Shown here: positions 12,754-22,400 of the stretch, one piece after another | Numbering within the stretch: the stretch's first letter is position 1 | Layout: the number at the start of each line of letters is the position of its first letter | From: Actinophytocola oryzae | Lineage (GTDB): Bacteria > Actinomycetota > Actinomycetes > Mycobacteriales > Pseudonocardiaceae | Direction of reading: 5' to 3' | Assembly (NCBI RefSeq): GCF_004364325.1 | Contig: NZ_SOCP01000007.1 | Span: 248,001-312,000 of the forward strand | DNA: 64,000 bases | Notes under the pieces: generated by a model | Told to the model about the DNA's origin: nothing | The model's input: the letters and a program-made list of their open reading frames with translations, nothing else | Database searches by the model: none | Made by a program: the position numbers and the translations under genes

Positions 12754-12951
12754 CGAAGGACGTCCGCCCCTGGCGTGGTGTGGGTTGTTCGGCGGACGCG
12801 AGCTGTTGGTGATTTTGCTACCTTCCTAACCCGATGCGGTGGTCTGGCAACGGGATGGGGATTCGTGCGGGCGCTTCCTGCTTCCTCTGCGCTGCAACGG
12901 ATACGGCCGGAAGCTGCCAGTCGGCGACGCGGATTCCGTCATGGGAGGAAC

Positions 12952-13764
12952 ATGGAGATCAAGGTTCTCGGACCGTTCGAGGCCACGCTTGACGGTCGCT
13001 CCATCGTGCCGTCGGCCGGAAAGGCGCGGCAGGTTCTCTGCCTGCTGGTCCTGAACGCCGGCAAGATCGTGCCGGTGGCGGCACTACAACGTGAGGTGTG
13101 GGGGGAGCGGCCGCCGAAGACGGCGTTGACGACACTGCGCACCTATGTGATGCACCTGCGGAAACTGATCACCGAGGCGGCAGGCGGCAGACCCGACGTC
13201 GCGAAGAGGATCGTCACGACCTCGGCGACCGGCTACATGTTCAGGATGGAGTCGGGCGGGCGGGACCTCGACCGCTACCGCCACCTGGTGCGAGTCGGCG
13301 AATCGGCGCTCCGCGCGGGCGAGGTCCCCCACGGTTCCGGCCTGCTGGGTGCGGCCCTGGACCTGTGGAGCGGCGACGAGGCGTTGATCGACGTGCGCCG
13401 GGGCGTGCTGCTCGAGGCGGAGGCACAACGGTTGCGGCAGTCGCGGGCCACGACCCTCGAACAGCGCATAGCCGCGGACCTCGAGCTGGGCAGGCACCAC
13501 CAGCTGCTCGGCGAACTGATCGAGCTGACCGTCGCCGACCCGTTCAACGAGGGGCTGCGTGCGCAGCAGATGGTGGCGCTGTACCGCTCCGGCCGCCGCT
13601 GCGAGGCCCTCTCCGTGTTCACGTCGACCCGCAGGACGCTGGTCGAGCAGGTGGGGATCGAGCCGTCGCCGACACTGCGGCGACTCCATCAGTCCATCCT
13701 GGCGGGAGACCGGGCGCTGGACCTCGACCACAGCCTGCGGGGTGGCCTGCGCGGGGTCGTGTGA
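12952..13764 (+). CDS. SARP-family transcriptional activator
   Basis: A 270-residue regulator: an OmpR-like winged helix at about 1-95 (MEIKVLGPFEA; RQVLCLLVLNAGKIV; LRTYVMHLRKL; TTSATGYMF) followed by a bacterial transcriptional activation (BTAD) helical-repeat domain at about 100-255. This is the small SARP architecture of actinomycete pathway-specific activators, with no ATPase or TPR extension. The ATG at 12952 is chosen over earlier in-frame starts because GGGAGGAA lies directly upstream and homology begins there. It sits at the right border of the cluster, 198 bases after the carbamoyltransferase, and probably activates it. Confidence 0.9.
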   Translation: MEIKVLGPFEATLDGRSIVPSAGKARQVLCLLVLNAGKIVPVAALQREVWGERPPKTALTTLRTYVMHLRKLITEAAGGRPDVAKRIVTTSATGYMFRMESGGRDLDRYRHLVRVGESALRAGEVPHGSGLLGAALDLWSGDEALIDVRRGVLLEAEAQRLRQSRATTLEQRIAADLELGRHHQLLGELIELTVADPFNEGLRAQQMVALYRSGRRCEALSVFTSTRRTLVEQVGIEPSPTLRRLHQSILAGDRALDLDHSLRGGLRGVV

Positions 13765-13872
13765 CCGCGCCCGGTCCGCGTTCCACGGCGGACTCCCACC
13801 AACCACCGGCCGTAACAGTTCCCTAATCTCCGATCAGTCGGACGGGCGTCGGCCGAGGGCTAGCATCGGCCG

Positions 13873-14478
13873 ATGTTCCGATCATGGTGGCCGCTCGCGG
13901 TCGCGGTCGCGCTGCCCGGGTTGTTGCTCGCCGGTTTCGGCACGACGCATCCCAGCGGGTTGCACGCAGGCAACGCACACTGGTGGGCGACCCTGCACAT
14001 CCTCTTGCTCCCGGTACTTCCACTGCTGGCGGTGTCCCAGTGGGTGCTGCTCGAACCGGCGGCCAGACCGCTCCGCTGGGCAGGACGACTGGCGGCCTAC
14101 GGCTACGCCACGTTCTACAGTGGACTCGACGCCGTGGCCGGGATCGCCGCGGGTACGGTGGAGGAGGCCTCGGCAGGCACGTCGCCGTTGACCGCCAGGC
14201 TCTTCGAGATCGGTGACGCGCTCGGCTACGTCGGGGCGTGGTCCTTCCTCGCCGGGAGTGTGTGCGTCGTGGCGGGCATCGCGCCGCACGCGGGATGGCG
14301 GGTCGTGCCAGGATCGGTGCTCCTGCTGGCCGCGTGTGTCTCCTTCCTCGACAGCCACCTGTTCTGGCCGCGCGGCGTCTGCACCATGGCAGCCATCGCG
14401 GTCGGCATGTTCCTGCTGAGCTGGTCAGGGTCCAACCCGGTCAGGAATCGAGAAGCGTCCGACACGGTCCGGAACTAG
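13873..14478 (+). CDS. Polytopic membrane protein of unknown function
   Basis: A 201-residue hydrophobic protein with about five or six predicted membrane segments (starting MFRSWWPLAVAVALPGLLLAGF; others near residues 40-60, 65-85, 115-135, 140-160, 165-185) and a short charged C-terminus. I do not recognise a family or catalytic motif. It lies alone after the SARP gene on the same strand, separated by 108 bases, and is probably outside the biosynthetic cluster. Confidence 0.7.
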   Translation: MFRSWWPLAVAVALPGLLLAGFGTTHPSGLHAGNAHWWATLHILLLPVLPLLAVSQWVLLEPAARPLRWAGRLAAYGYATFYSGLDAVAGIAAGTVEEASAGTSPLTARLFEIGDALGYVGAWSFLAGSVCVVAGIAPHAGWRVVPGSVLLLAACVSFLDSHLFWPRGVCTMAAIAVGMFLLSWSGSNPVRNREASDTVRN

Positions 14479-14525
14479 CGTCGACCCCGTGACGTTCATC
14501 GACTCCGTCGGAAAGGCCTGATCAC

Positions 14526-14864
14526 ATGTTCACGAAGAAGGGCGACGCGGCTGTCCTCGCCAAGCTCGGTGACGCTCCTATCCAGTACCGGGAGATCGGC
14601 GAGCGCCTGCACCACATCATCCGGGAGAGCGCGCCCTCGCTCGAGCCGATCGTGCGGTGGGGGCTTCCGTTCTACGTGCGGGACGGCAAGGACGTCTGCT
14701 ACATCAAGGTGGACGAGGACTTCATCGCGTTCGGCTTCGGTGAGGTCGTGAACCCCGCCCGTGAGGACGGCGCCGGCATGCACCCCGTGGCGTGGACACT
14801 CACGTCGCTGGACGATTCGACGGAAGCCACGATCCGGGCGCTCGTCACGAAGGCGGTGGCCTGA
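14526..14864 (+). CDS. DUF1801-family protein
   Basis: A 112-residue protein with the DUF1801 (YdhG-like) pattern: an N-terminal helix, ESAPSLEPIVRWGLPFYVRDGKDVCYIKV, then a short beta region and a helical C-terminus (DDSTEATIRALVTKAV). Length is typical. The biochemical role of the family is not established. It stands alone between a membrane protein gene and a convergent TetR gene. Confidence 0.7.
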   Translation: MFTKKGDAAVLAKLGDAPIQYREIGERLHHIIRESAPSLEPIVRWGLPFYVRDGKDVCYIKVDEDFIAFGFGEVVNPAREDGAGMHPVAWTLTSLDDSTEATIRALVTKAVA

Positions 14865-14964
14865 CACGGACCGCCCGTGGCTGTCGGCTGTCCCGGCGCG
14901 ACGGTCGGTCGGGACGCCGCGCCACGTCCGTGCCGACCTTCGGCCTCCCGACGCGCGGCCGCGG

Positions 14965-15609
14965 TTACCGACCTTCGGTCGCCGGAGGCACGGCGAAGGT
15001 CCGCACGTGGTCGATGGCCGCTCGCAGGGCGTTCTCCAGCGGGGCGATGTCGCGGGCTGTCTGGGCGAGGAGGGTGCCGCCCTGGTGGGCGGAGAGCAGT
15101 AGGTAGGCCAGCCGAGTCGGATCCGCTTCGGCGCTGAGGCGGCCCAGCCTACGCATCCGTTCGAGTCCGTCCCGGAAGACGTCCCTCCACTGCTCGAACG
15201 CGGTCGCGAGTTCGGTGCGGACGTCGAGGTCGGTCTTGATGATCTCGCTCGCGAGTGAGCCCAGGCTGCAGCCTTCCCGGTAGGAGTGCTCGTAGGCGAT
15301 GTAGTAGTCCGCCCATTCGCGCAGCGAGTCGAGGCTGTCGAACCGGGTGAACCGCTCGCTGCGGTGGAACGTGAGGACGCGCTCGGCCTGCCACTCGATG
15401 ACCGCCAGGACAAGGCTTTCCTTGGTCGGGAAGTAGTGGTTGAGCTGTGAGCCGCTGATGCCCGCTGCCCGCCGGAGTTGCTCGTTGTTCGTCGCGTGGA
15501 CGCCCCTGGTGTAGATGAGCGCCGCGGCGTGTTCGAGGATGCGGGCCCGGGTCGCCTGCCCCTTGCCCGTGAGCTTCTGCGGCACCCGGGCTTCTGGTGT
15601 GGCTTCCAT
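14965..15609 (-). CDS. TetR-family repressor of the adjacent oxidoreductase
   Basis: A 214-residue regulator. The N-terminal TetR helix-turn-helix is clear (ATRARILEHAAALIYTRG, then GISGSQLNHYFPTKESLV), followed by a helical ligand domain ending TEGR. The ATG at 15609 (MEATPEA) is preferred to an upstream start because the upstream residues would be encoded by the operator. It is divergent from a zinc-less quinone oxidoreductase gene, and two identical-type palindromes lie between them, so autoregulation and control of the neighbour are inferred. The inducer is unknown; similar pairs respond to electrophiles or quinones. Confidence 0.88.
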   Translation of the reverse strand: MEATPEARVPQKLTGKGQATRARILEHAAALIYTRGVHATNNEQLRRAAGISGSQLNHYFPTKESLVLAVIEWQAERVLTFHRSERFTRFDSLDSLREWADYYIAYEHSYREGCSLGSLASEIIKTDLDVRTELATAFEQWRDVFRDGLERMRRLGRLSAEADPTRLAYLLLSAHQGGTLLAQTARDIAPLENALRAAIDHVRTFAVPPATEGR

Positions 15610-15630
15610 GCCGCACACGATAACCCAGGA

Positions 15631-15648
15631 GTGGGCTTGACAGCCCAC
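15631..15648. promoter_or_regulatory. Operator palindrome 1 of TetR/oxidoreductase pair
   Basis: GTGGGCT-tgac-AGCCCAC is a perfect 7-4-7 inverted repeat, 22 bases upstream of the TetR start. A second copy of the same core lies 42 bases away centre to centre, four helical turns. Twin identical palindromes in a divergent TetR region are typical operators. Confidence 0.75.
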
Positions 15649-15673
15649 ATTGGGTCGTGCTCACTGCCATAAG

Positions 15674-15689
15674 TGGGCTTGCTAGCCCA
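15674..15689. promoter_or_regulatory. Operator palindrome 2 of TetR/oxidoreductase pair
   Basis: TGGGCT-tgct-AGCCCA, a 6-4-6 inverted repeat with the same half-sites as the palindrome at 15631-15648. It ends 27 bases before the oxidoreductase ATG and so is placed to block that promoter. Confidence 0.75.
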
Positions 15690-15716
15690 AAACTGACAAG
15701 GCAAGTGGAGGCACCG

Positions 15717-16634
15717 ATGAAGGCGATCGTCGCGACGGACCAGGCCGCGGAAGCTGCCGGGATCACCCTCGCGGAGCGGCCGGAGCCGACGCCGGCGATC
15801 AACGACGTCGTCGTCGACGTCCACGCGTCCGGCTTCGTCCCCGCGGAGTGGGAGTGGCCCTCGACGTGGGTCGACCGCTCCGGTCACGACCGGGCCCCCG
15901 CGGTCATCGGCCACGAGTTCGCGGGCGTCGTCTCCTCCCTCGGCTACGGCACCACGGGCCTGTCCCTCGGACAGCGGGTGTTCGGGATCACCGACTGGCA
16001 CCGCGACGGGACCCTCGCCGAGTACGTGGCGGTGGAGGCACGCAACCTCGCGCCACTGCCGGGGAACGTCGACTTCACCGCGGGTGCGAGCCTGCCGATC
16101 TCCTGCCTCACGGCGTGGCAGGGCCTCTTCCAGCACGGTCGTCTCCAGGCGGGACAGACCGTGCTCGCACACGGCGCCGCAGGCGCGGTCGGGTCCGTGG
16201 TGACGCAGCTCGCCCGCGAGTTCGGTGCCTACGTCATCGGCACCGGCCGCGCCGCGGACCGCCAGGCAGCCCTCGACCTCGGCGCCAACGAGTTCCTCGA
16301 CCTCGAGCACGACGACCTCAGCGACCTCGGTGGGGTCGACCTGGTCTTCGACGTCATCGGCGGCGACGTCCAACGGCGCTCGGCAGGCATCATCCGGCCT
16401 GGTGGGACCCTGGTGTCGGTGGTCGGGCCCGCCGAGACCCGCCCTGCCGACGGCCTCGCGATCGACTTCGTCGTCGAGTCCGTTCCCGGCCAGCTGGTCG
16501 AGATCGTCGACCGGGTGCGGGACGGGCGCCTTCGCCTGCACGTCGGCACCGTCGCGACCCTCGACGACGCCGTCCCGGCGCTCAACCCGACCGAGCGGCG
16601 CAAGGGCAAGACCGTCGTCCGCGTGCGCCCCTGA
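15717..16634 (+). CDS. NADP-dependent zinc-less quinone oxidoreductase (MDR superfamily)
   Basis: A 305-residue medium-chain reductase. N-terminal GroES-like region (VVVDVHASGFVPAEWEWPSTW; GHEFAGVVSSLG) and Rossmann domain with HGAAGAVGSVVTQLA, the glycine-rich NADP site. The catalytic-zinc ligands of alcohol dehydrogenases are absent, as in quinone reductases and enoyl reductases. Start MKAIVATDQ at 17 bases past the second operator, with GTGGAG upstream, is preferred over an earlier ATG lying in the operator region. Divergent from and presumably repressed by the TetR gene; likely detoxifies a quinone or enone. Confidence 0.87.
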   Translation: MKAIVATDQAAEAAGITLAERPEPTPAINDVVVDVHASGFVPAEWEWPSTWVDRSGHDRAPAVIGHEFAGVVSSLGYGTTGLSLGQRVFGITDWHRDGTLAEYVAVEARNLAPLPGNVDFTAGASLPISCLTAWQGLFQHGRLQAGQTVLAHGAAGAVGSVVTQLAREFGAYVIGTGRAADRQAALDLGANEFLDLEHDDLSDLGGVDLVFDVIGGDVQRRSAGIIRPGGTLVSVVGPAETRPADGLAIDFVVESVPGQLVEIVDRVRDGRLRLHVGTVATLDDAVPALNPTERRKGKTVVRVRP

Positions 16635-16753
16635 GCGTTCGGGACCAGACCAGACAGCACCATCCTGCCACCGACCGGACCAGTCGCGATCGCACGAGGC
16701 GCTCCCGAGGTGGTTCCTTCGGGGCAGGGCGGCCGGTCCCGAGGTCGCAGCCG

Positions 16754-17950
16754 TCACCCACGGAGTGCGGCTGCCTGTGCGGTGAGGTGGTTCCGTTCGG
16801 CGGTGCCGGGTGCGAGTGAGGCCGCGGTCTCGTAGGCGGTGGCGGCTTCCTCGTTGCGGCCGAGGCGGCGCAGCAGGTCGGCGCGGGTGGCGTGGAAGGC
16901 GTGGTAGTCGGGCAGGGTCAGCTGGTCGACCAGGGTGAGCGCCGCCCGAGGGCCGTGGACCTCGCCGACCGCGACGGCTCTGTTCAGGGCGACCACCGGT
17001 GTCGGGGCGTGGACCACGAGCTGGTCGTAGAGGGTGAGGATCTGCGGCCAGTCGGTCGCCCGGTCGGTCGGGGCGTCGGTGTGCACGGCGTTGATCGCGG
17101 CCTGGAGCTGGTAGGGGCCCGGGCGGTCACGGCGTAGACAGGCCCGCACCAGCGTGTGGCCCTCGTCGATCAGGGCACGGTCCCAGCGCCCGCGGTCCTG
17201 GTCACGCAGCAGCACGAGCCTGCCGTCGCTGACCCGGGACGCGAAGCGGGACTCGGTGAGCAGCAGCAGCGCGAGCAGCCCGGTCGCCTCGAGTTCGTCG
17301 GGCAGCAGCGCGGTGACGATGCGGGCAAGCCGGATCGCCTCGGCGCGCAGGCCGTCGTCGGCGTTGTCGGCGCCCGCGTTGTAGATCAGGTAGAGCACCG
17401 CCAGCACGGCACGCAGCCGTCCCGGCAGCTCGGTGTCGCGGGGCACCCGGTAGGGGATGCGGGCGAGCCTGATCTTGCGTTTGGCGCGGACCAGGCGCTG
17501 GGCCATGGTGGTGTCGGGGACCAGGAAGGCGCGGGCGACCTCGTCGGTGCGCAGGCCGCCGAGCAGCCGCAGCGTCAGGGCGACCCGGGCCTCCGGCGCG
17601 AGCGCGGGATGGCAGCAGGTGAAGATCAACCGGAGGCGGTCGTCCGGCACCGGTCCCACCTCCTGCGCCGCCGTCCGGTCGGGGTGGTCCAGGGTCGCCA
17701 GCTCCTCGACCAGTTCGCGGCCCCGCACGTCCCGACGCAGCCGGTCGATGGCACAGCGTCGCGCGGTCGTGGTGATCCAGCCGCCGGGGTTCGGCGGCAG
17801 ACCGTCCCGCGGCCAGTGGCGCAGGGCGTGGGTGAAGGCGTCCTGGACGGCGTCCTCGGCGAGGTCGATCTGCCCGGAGAAGCGGACCAGGGCGGCCACC
17901 GACCGGCCGGACTCCTCGCGGAAGACCCGGCCGATCGCGGCCTCGTCCAC
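16754..17950 (-). CDS. ECF sigma factor, ECF42-like (DGPF-associated)
   Basis: A 398-residue sigma factor. Region 2 ([33 protein letters not shown], then [20 protein letters not shown]) and region 4 ([39 protein letters not shown]) are clear. The remaining ~200 residues form the helical SnoaL-like/TPR-like extension of this subgroup ([32 protein letters not shown]). GTG start one base after the stop of the DGPF gene upstream, so they form an operon. No anti-sigma factor gene is adjacent; in ECF42 the C-terminal extension has been reported to regulate activity. Confidence 0.9.
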   Translation of the reverse strand: MDEAAIGRVFREESGRSVAALVRFSGQIDLAEDAVQDAFTHALRHWPRDGLPPNPGGWITTTARRCAIDRLRRDVRGRELVEELATLDHPDRTAAQEVGPVPDDRLRLIFTCCHPALAPEARVALTLRLLGGLRTDEVARAFLVPDTTMAQRLVRAKRKIRLARIPYRVPRDTELPGRLRAVLAVLYLIYNAGADNADDGLRAEAIRLARIVTALLPDELEATGLLALLLLTESRFASRVSDGRLVLLRDQDRGRWDRALIDEGHTLVRACLRRDRPGPYQLQAAINAVHTDAPTDRATDWPQILTLYDQLVVHAPTPVVALNRAVAVGEVHGPRAALTLVDQLTLPDYHAFHATRADLLRRLGRNEEAATAYETAASLAPGTAERNHLTAQAAALRG

Positions 17951-17951
17951 C

Positions 17952-18308
17952 TCAGGACCTCGTGTCGAAGAACGGCCGGACCTCGATGGGCATGCCGATG
18001 ACGGCCGACGTCCTGGTCGCCCAGCCCAGCGCGGCGTCGAGGTCGTCGGCCTCGACGATGTAGAAGCCGGCCAGGTGCTCCTTGGACTCCGCGAACGGAC
18101 CGTCCGTCGTGAAGGTCTCTCCGCCGGACACCCGCACCACCGTGGCCACGTCGGCGTCGGTCAGCCGCCCGGAGAACAGCCAGGCGCCGGTCGACTTCAT
18201 GTCCTCCTCCAGCGCGGCCATCTGCTGGTACTGGTCCCGCGCGGCCGACTCGTCGGACGGCACGTCCTGGGGCTCGCCGGTGTGCACGGACAACAGGTAC
18301 TGGGGCAT
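17952..18308 (-). CDS. YCII-related DGPF-domain protein
   Basis: A 118-residue protein carrying the signature [20 protein letters not shown] (residues about 60-80) in a dimeric alpha+beta barrel fold. Start MPQYLLS at 18308 has GAGGAG upstream; earlier in-frame residues lack a site. These proteins are the standard target or partner genes of ECF42-type sigma factors, and this one directly precedes the sigma gene. Enzymatic role of the family is unknown. Confidence 0.88.
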   Translation of the reverse strand: MPQYLLSVHTGEPQDVPSDESAARDQYQQMAALEEDMKSTGAWLFSGRLTDADVATVVRVSGGETFTTDGPFAESKEHLAGFYIVEADDLDAALGWATRTSAVIGMPIEVRPFFDTRS

Positions 18309-18396
18309 CGAGGTGCTCCTCGTTCCGGGCGGGCCTCTCCCGCTCACGCAACACTACGAACGACCATCCGGCGAATCGACACCCGTCGACCACGGA

Positions 18397-19686
18397 TCAG
18401 CCGAACACGAAGTAACGCAGCCACAGGTAGGGGGCGGCCAACGCGATCGTGATGACGGTGACCAGGGCACCCTTGCGGGTGAACTCCCAGAACGAGATCG
18501 GGGTGCCGTTGCGTTTCGCGATGCCCAGCACCACGACGTTCGCGCTCGCGCCGATCGCGGTCATGTTCCCGCCGAAGTCCGCGCCCAGCGCCAGCGACCA
18601 CCACAGCGCCTCCGCGTGGACGGGGTTCGCGATCCCCGCCGACAGGTCCGCGACCAGCGGGCTCATCGTCGCCACGTACGGGATGTTGTCGATCACGCCG
18701 GACAGCAGCGCGGACACGAACAGGATCAGCAGCACGGCCGTCAGCGCGTCGCCGCCGGTCGCGTCGGCGGCGAGCCGGGCCAGGTCGCCGATGACGCCGG
18801 TCTTCACCAGCGCGCCGATCATGACGAACAGGCCCGCGAAGAACAGCAGCGTCTCCCACTCCACGCTCGCCAGGAACTGCTTGGGCTTGCTCGAGGAGAT
18901 GAGGACCAGGACCCCGGCACCGAGCAGCGCGACGACCGACGGCTCGAGGTGGAACACGGAATGCCCCACGAACGCGGTGAACACCGCCAGCAGGACGACG
19001 CCGCACTTGACGAGCAGCGTCCTGTCCTGGATGGCCTCCCGCTCGTCGAGGTCCATGACGCTCGCCGCGCGTTCGGGGTCGACGGTGAACGAGCCGCGGA
19101 ACAGCAACGGCAGCACCAGCGTGAACACGAGGATCTCGATCACGACGATCGGGGTCATGTGCACGAGGAAGTCGTTGAACGTCAGCCCGGCGCGGCTGCC
19201 GATGATGATGTTGGGCGGGTCGCCGATCAACGTCGCCGCGCCGCCGATGTTCGACGACAGCACCTCCGCGATCAGGAACGGGACCGGGTCGATGTCGAGG
19301 CGGTCGCACACCAGCAGCGTGACCGGCGCGACCAGCAGGACGGTGGTGACGTTGTCCAGGAACGCCGAGGCGGTCGCGGTGATCAGCACCAGCAGGACCA
19401 TCACCCGCAGCGGCGATCCCTTGGCGCGCTTGGCCGCCCAGATCGCGACGAACTCGAACACGCCGGTCCGCCGGAGCACCCCGACGATGATCATCATGCC
19501 GAGCAGCAGGAAGATCACGTCCCAGTCGATGCCGGTCTCGCGGGAGTAGAACGCGTCCGCCGAGCCGACCACGCCCAGGCCGAGCACCAGGCCGGCGCCC
19601 GCGAGCGCGACCGCCATCTTGGGCACGCGTTCGGCGGCGATGAACACGTAGGCCACCACGAACACGGCGACCGCGACCCACATCAC
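18397..19686 (-). CDS. SLC13/ArsB-type anion or Na+/H+ carrier
   Basis: A 429-residue inner-membrane carrier with about 11 membrane segments, opening [19 protein letters not shown]. Ion-transporter superfamily hallmarks: [19 protein letters not shown] (first half) and [17 protein letters not shown] (second half), plus [19 protein letters not shown] and [18 protein letters not shown], the paired loops of ArsB/NhaD/CitM proteins. Substrate (arsenite, sodium or a dicarboxylate) is not decidable; no ars genes are nearby. It follows the CBS-domain gene by 16 bases on the same strand, suggesting nucleotide-responsive regulation of the carrier. Confidence 0.85.
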   Translation of the reverse strand: MMWVAVAVFVVAYVFIAAERVPKMAVALAGAGLVLGLGVVGSADAFYSRETGIDWDVIFLLLGMMIIVGVLRRTGVFEFVAIWAAKRAKGSPLRVMVLLVLITATASAFLDNVTTVLLVAPVTLLVCDRLDIDPVPFLIAEVLSSNIGGAATLIGDPPNIIIGSRAGLTFNDFLVHMTPIVVIEILVFTLVLPLLFRGSFTVDPERAASVMDLDEREAIQDRTLLVKCGVVLLAVFTAFVGHSVFHLEPSVVALLGAGVLVLISSSKPKQFLASVEWETLLFFAGLFVMIGALVKTGVIGDLARLAADATGGDALTAVLLILFVSALLSGVIDNIPYVATMSPLVADLSAGIANPVHAEALWWSLALGADFGGNMTAIGASANVVVLGIAKRNGTPISFWEFTRKGALVTVITIALAAPYLWLRYFVFG

Positions 19687-19702
19687 GACGGCCGACCCGC
19701 GA

Positions 19703-20143
19703 CTACCGCAGCGCCAGCTCCAGCAGCCGGGACGCGGTGATCACACCCACCAGCGTCCTCCCCGCCATCACCGCGGCCAGCGGGCACTGGAGCCGCGCCA
19801 TCACCGCCGCCACCTCGACGATCGTGTCGTCGTCGCGCACCACGGCCAGCTCGGGCGGCTCCTCGGGCACCAGCGCCCGCACCTTCTTGCCGCGCAGCTT
19901 GTCCGCCACCCGGTCGGCCATCGACTCCGACAGCACCCCGGCCAACGACGGGTCGTCCTGCACGTAGGTCGGGACGAGGAACCGCACCACCTGCGAGGCC
20001 GGGAGGATCGAGTGCGGACACCCGTCCGGGTCGGTCACCACCAGGCCGGGTAACCGGTGCTCTGCCAGCAGCCGGGCCGCCTCCCACGCGTCGGAGTCCA
20101 GCCCGATCACGGGGAACTCCTCCGCCATCTCGCGTGCGTGCAC
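19703..20143 (-). CDS. CBS-domain-pair protein
   Basis: A 146-residue soluble protein with two CBS motifs: residues about 5-60 ([29 protein letters not shown]) and 95-146 ([40 protein letters not shown]). Such Bateman modules bind adenosine nucleotides and regulate partner transporters. It is upstream of, and closely spaced with, the SLC13/ArsB-type carrier, so a regulatory partnership is likely. Confidence 0.82.
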   Translation of the reverse strand: MHAREMAEEFPVIGLDSDAWEAARLLAEHRLPGLVVTDPDGCPHSILPASQVVRFLVPTYVQDDPSLAGVLSESMADRVADKLRGKKVRALVPEEPPELAVVRDDDTIVEVAAVMARLQCPLAAVMAGRTLVGVITASRLLELALR

Positions 20144-20507
20144 ACTCGCAGGCTACGGCGTCATCGCCGACAACGCCGCCCTGGTCCCCGGCCCGCGCCA
20201 CACGCATCCCGCCCGTCGACTGTCGACCCGCCCCGACGGTCGGGGCGGGTTGCCGACCAGACTTCCCGGCGCACCGGTCATCAAGATGCCGTAAAAATGA
20301 TCGCCGGGCAAACCGGCCGCCGACAGTGGAACCTCCTCGCCCCGGCCTGGTGACCGCCGCACCGAGGTCACCCAGACCCACGACTGGTCGGCGTTCACCC
20401 ACACCGCCATGCTCTCCCGCCTGCCCGTGGTGAACCACGACCAACCGCGGGCGTCACTGGACAGTCTGGCGGCCAACCTCGGGCCGGAGGCCTGACTGCC
20501 GTCGGGC
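20144..20507 (-). other. 364-base intergenic stretch with a possible coding relic
   Basis: No complete gene is supported. The minus strand between about 20,490 and 20,300 reads without stops in a frame with protein-like composition (LSSDARGWSWFTTGRRESM, AVWVNADQSWVWVTSV), but it has no convincing start and runs into a neighbouring frame. It may be the remains of a small gene. Otherwise I see no hairpin, repeat or promoter here. Confidence 0.3.
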
Positions 20508-20993
20508 TCAGCGGAGAGGGCGGTCGAGCCAGACCCGGTCGCGTAGTTCGATGCCGTCGACCAGGATCCCCGGGGCGTAGCCGGTGGCCGGGGTGAAGGC
20601 GTCCCGCTCGACACCGCGAAACCGGAACCCCTGGCGCTGGTAGAAGCGGAGGTTGCCGATGTCGGCGGCGGCCGTGGCGACCACCAGCACCGATACCGCC
20701 TCGGCGGTCAGCAGCTCGACGGCGGCACGGATCAGCCGGGCGCCGATCCCGTGGCCCTGCCGGTCTTCCCGGACCGCCATGCTCTTCAGCTCGACCTCGT
20801 CCGGTCGCTCGGTCTCGACCAGCTGCAGATGACCCACCACCTCGTCGTCGAGCCGCGCGGCGAGGACGCGGCCGGCGTTCAGGTAGCTGTCGAGCTGGGC
20901 AGGCGAGTCCTCGGCCAGCTCGAACAACGACCGCAACGCCGCCCGCGAACCGCTGTACAGCTCCACGCCCACGGCTTCCGGCTCGACGTCCAT
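20508..20993 (-). CDS. GNAT-family N-acetyltransferase
   Basis: A 161-residue GNAT protein. The acetyl-CoA pyrophosphate-binding loop is V-R-E-D-R-Q-G-H-G-I-G-A-R-L-I (about residues 74-88), preceded by beta-4 LKSMAV and followed by NLRFYQRQGFRFRGVERDAF. The substrate is not predictable. It starts at an ATG (MDVEPEA) and lies divergently, 117 bases, from a second, unrelated acetyltransferase. Confidence 0.85.
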   Translation of the reverse strand: MDVEPEAVGVELYSGSRAALRSLFELAEDSPAQLDSYLNAGRVLAARLDDEVVGHLQLVETERPDEVELKSMAVREDRQGHGIGARLIRAAVELLTAEAVSVLVVATAAADIGNLRFYQRQGFRFRGVERDAFTPATGYAPGILVDGIELRDRVWLDRPLR

Positions 20994-21110
20994 GGCCGGA
21001 AGCCTCGCAGAGCACGTCGCCCGACGACACGTCGAGCCGGTGATCGGTAATGGTCAGGTAAGGGGTCGCGGCTACCACCGGTCGGCTCGGCTCGGGCACA
21101 GTGGACTCTC

Positions 21111-21938
21111 GTGAACGACAACCGGACGCCCCTGTTCTGCGACACGGCACTCGCCGAGCGGATCGAGCGGGCCGAGGCGCAGCTCATGGCCGTCTGCGCC
21201 GCGGCGGCCTCGGGTTTCGCGCGGTCGCTTGCCGGCGGTGTGGCGTCCTTCGCCGAGCCGGGCTCGCCGTTCAACAAGGTCGCCGGACTCGGCTTCGACG
21301 GCCTGCCCGAGCCGGCGGACCTGGACGAGGTCGAGCAGGCGTTCGCCGCCAACGGCGCCGCGACGCAGGTCGAGCTGGCCCACCTCGCCGACCCCGCGAT
21401 CGGTGTCCTGCTCACCGAGCGCGGCTACCGGCTCGAGTCGTTCGAGAACGTGCTCGGCCTCGCACTCGACGGTAGGCACGAGAGCGTCACGCGACCCGGG
21501 ATCGTGGTGCGGCGCAGCGGCGACGACGAGTTCGACCGCTGGCTCGACGTCGTGGCCGACGGCGTGGCCCATCCCGACACCCAGGGCGTGCCCTGGCACG
21601 AGGAGTTCCCTCGCGAGGTCTACCTCCGTGCCGAACGCCACCTGGCCGCGGCCGGCGTCCGACGTTATGTCGCACTGCGCGAGGGTGTCTTCGCGGGCGG
21701 CGCCGGGCTGCGCACATCGACGGGCATCGCACAGATGGCAGGCGCCGCGACCGCGCCCGCGCACCGACGCCGCGGAATCCAGTCCGCGCTCCTCGCCACC
21801 CGGCTCGCCGACGCCACGACCGCGGGCTGCGACGTCGCCGTCATCACCACCCAGCCGGGCTCGAAGTCGCAGCAGAACGCCCAGCGCCAGGGTTTCGACC
21901 TGCTCTACACCCGAGCCATCCTGGTGAAACAGCCCTGA
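21111..21938 (+). CDS. GNAT-family N-acetyltransferase, two-domain
   Basis: A 275-residue protein. The C-terminal half has the acetyl-CoA loop APAHRRRGIQSALLATRLADA and the typical end QPGSKSQQNAQRQGFDLLYTRAILVK; the N-terminal half (about 1-120) resembles a degenerate GNAT repeat. GTG start. Substrate unknown. It stands alone. Confidence 0.8.
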   Translation: MNDNRTPLFCDTALAERIERAEAQLMAVCAAAASGFARSLAGGVASFAEPGSPFNKVAGLGFDGLPEPADLDEVEQAFAANGAATQVELAHLADPAIGVLLTERGYRLESFENVLGLALDGRHESVTRPGIVVRRSGDDEFDRWLDVVADGVAHPDTQGVPWHEEFPREVYLRAERHLAAAGVRRYVALREGVFAGGAGLRTSTGIAQMAGAATAPAHRRRGIQSALLATRLADATTAGCDVAVITTQPGSKSQQNAQRQGFDLLYTRAILVKQP

Positions 21939-22034
21939 CCCCCGGCCGACGCGGCGGCACGTGGTCCCCGAGCGCGAACGGACCGGCGAGATCACCGATG
22001 CGGCCTGCGCTCACCCGCTTGGCATCATGTGCCC

Positions 22035-22400
22035 ATGATGGTCGAACCGGATGACGCCGACCTGGCGCGTTTCCTGGACGAGGATCCCGGCGGTCCGGTC
22101 GTGATGCTCAACCTGCTGCGGTTCGCCGAGGGCGGGTTCGAGGCGTACCGCGAGTACTCGCGGCACATGCGGAACACGTTCCTGCCCCGCTACGGCGCCG
22201 AGGTGGTGTACGCGGGCAGCGGCTCGACGGTCCTGGTGGCCGAGGACGGCCGGAGCTGGGACGCGGTCGTGGTCGTGCGCTACCCGGACCGGGCGGCCTT
22301 CGGCCGGATGGTCGCCGATCCCGAGTACCTCGCCATCACGCACCTGCGTACGGAGGCGCTGTCCGAGACGGTGCTCCAGGCGACCTCCCCATGGCGGTGA
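22035..22400 (+). CDS. DUF1330-family protein
   Basis: About 121 residues in a ferredoxin-like dimeric alpha+beta fold: GPVVMLNLLRFAEGGFEAYREYSRHM, then VVYAGSGSTVLVAEDGRSWDAVVVVRYPDRAAFGRMVADPEY, the DUF1330 pattern. Starts at GTG 22029, ATG 22035 and ATG 22038 are all possible and none has a clear ribosome-binding site. Function of the family is not established. Confidence 0.75.
   Translation: MMVEPDDADLARFLDEDPGGPVVMLNLLRFAEGGFEAYREYSRHMRNTFLPRYGAEVVYAGSGSTVLVAEDGRSWDAVVVVRYPDRAAFGRMVADPEYLAITHLRTEALSETVLQATSPWR

Noticed and set aside
12755-12770. GAAGGACGTCC after the carbamoyltransferase as another copy of the 30-bp repeat
   Set aside because: Only the first eight bases match; the CGCCTTC arm is absent.
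14496-16757. 753-residue minus-strand open frame spanning DUF1801, TetR and oxidoreductase genes
   Set aside because: It crosses three well-supported genes and shows no domain.
18397-19686. Arsenite efflux pump ArsB assignment
   Set aside because: The fold fits, but there is no arsR, arsC or arsA nearby and the CBS-domain neighbour points to another anion or cation; kept as a general SLC13/ArsB-type carrier.
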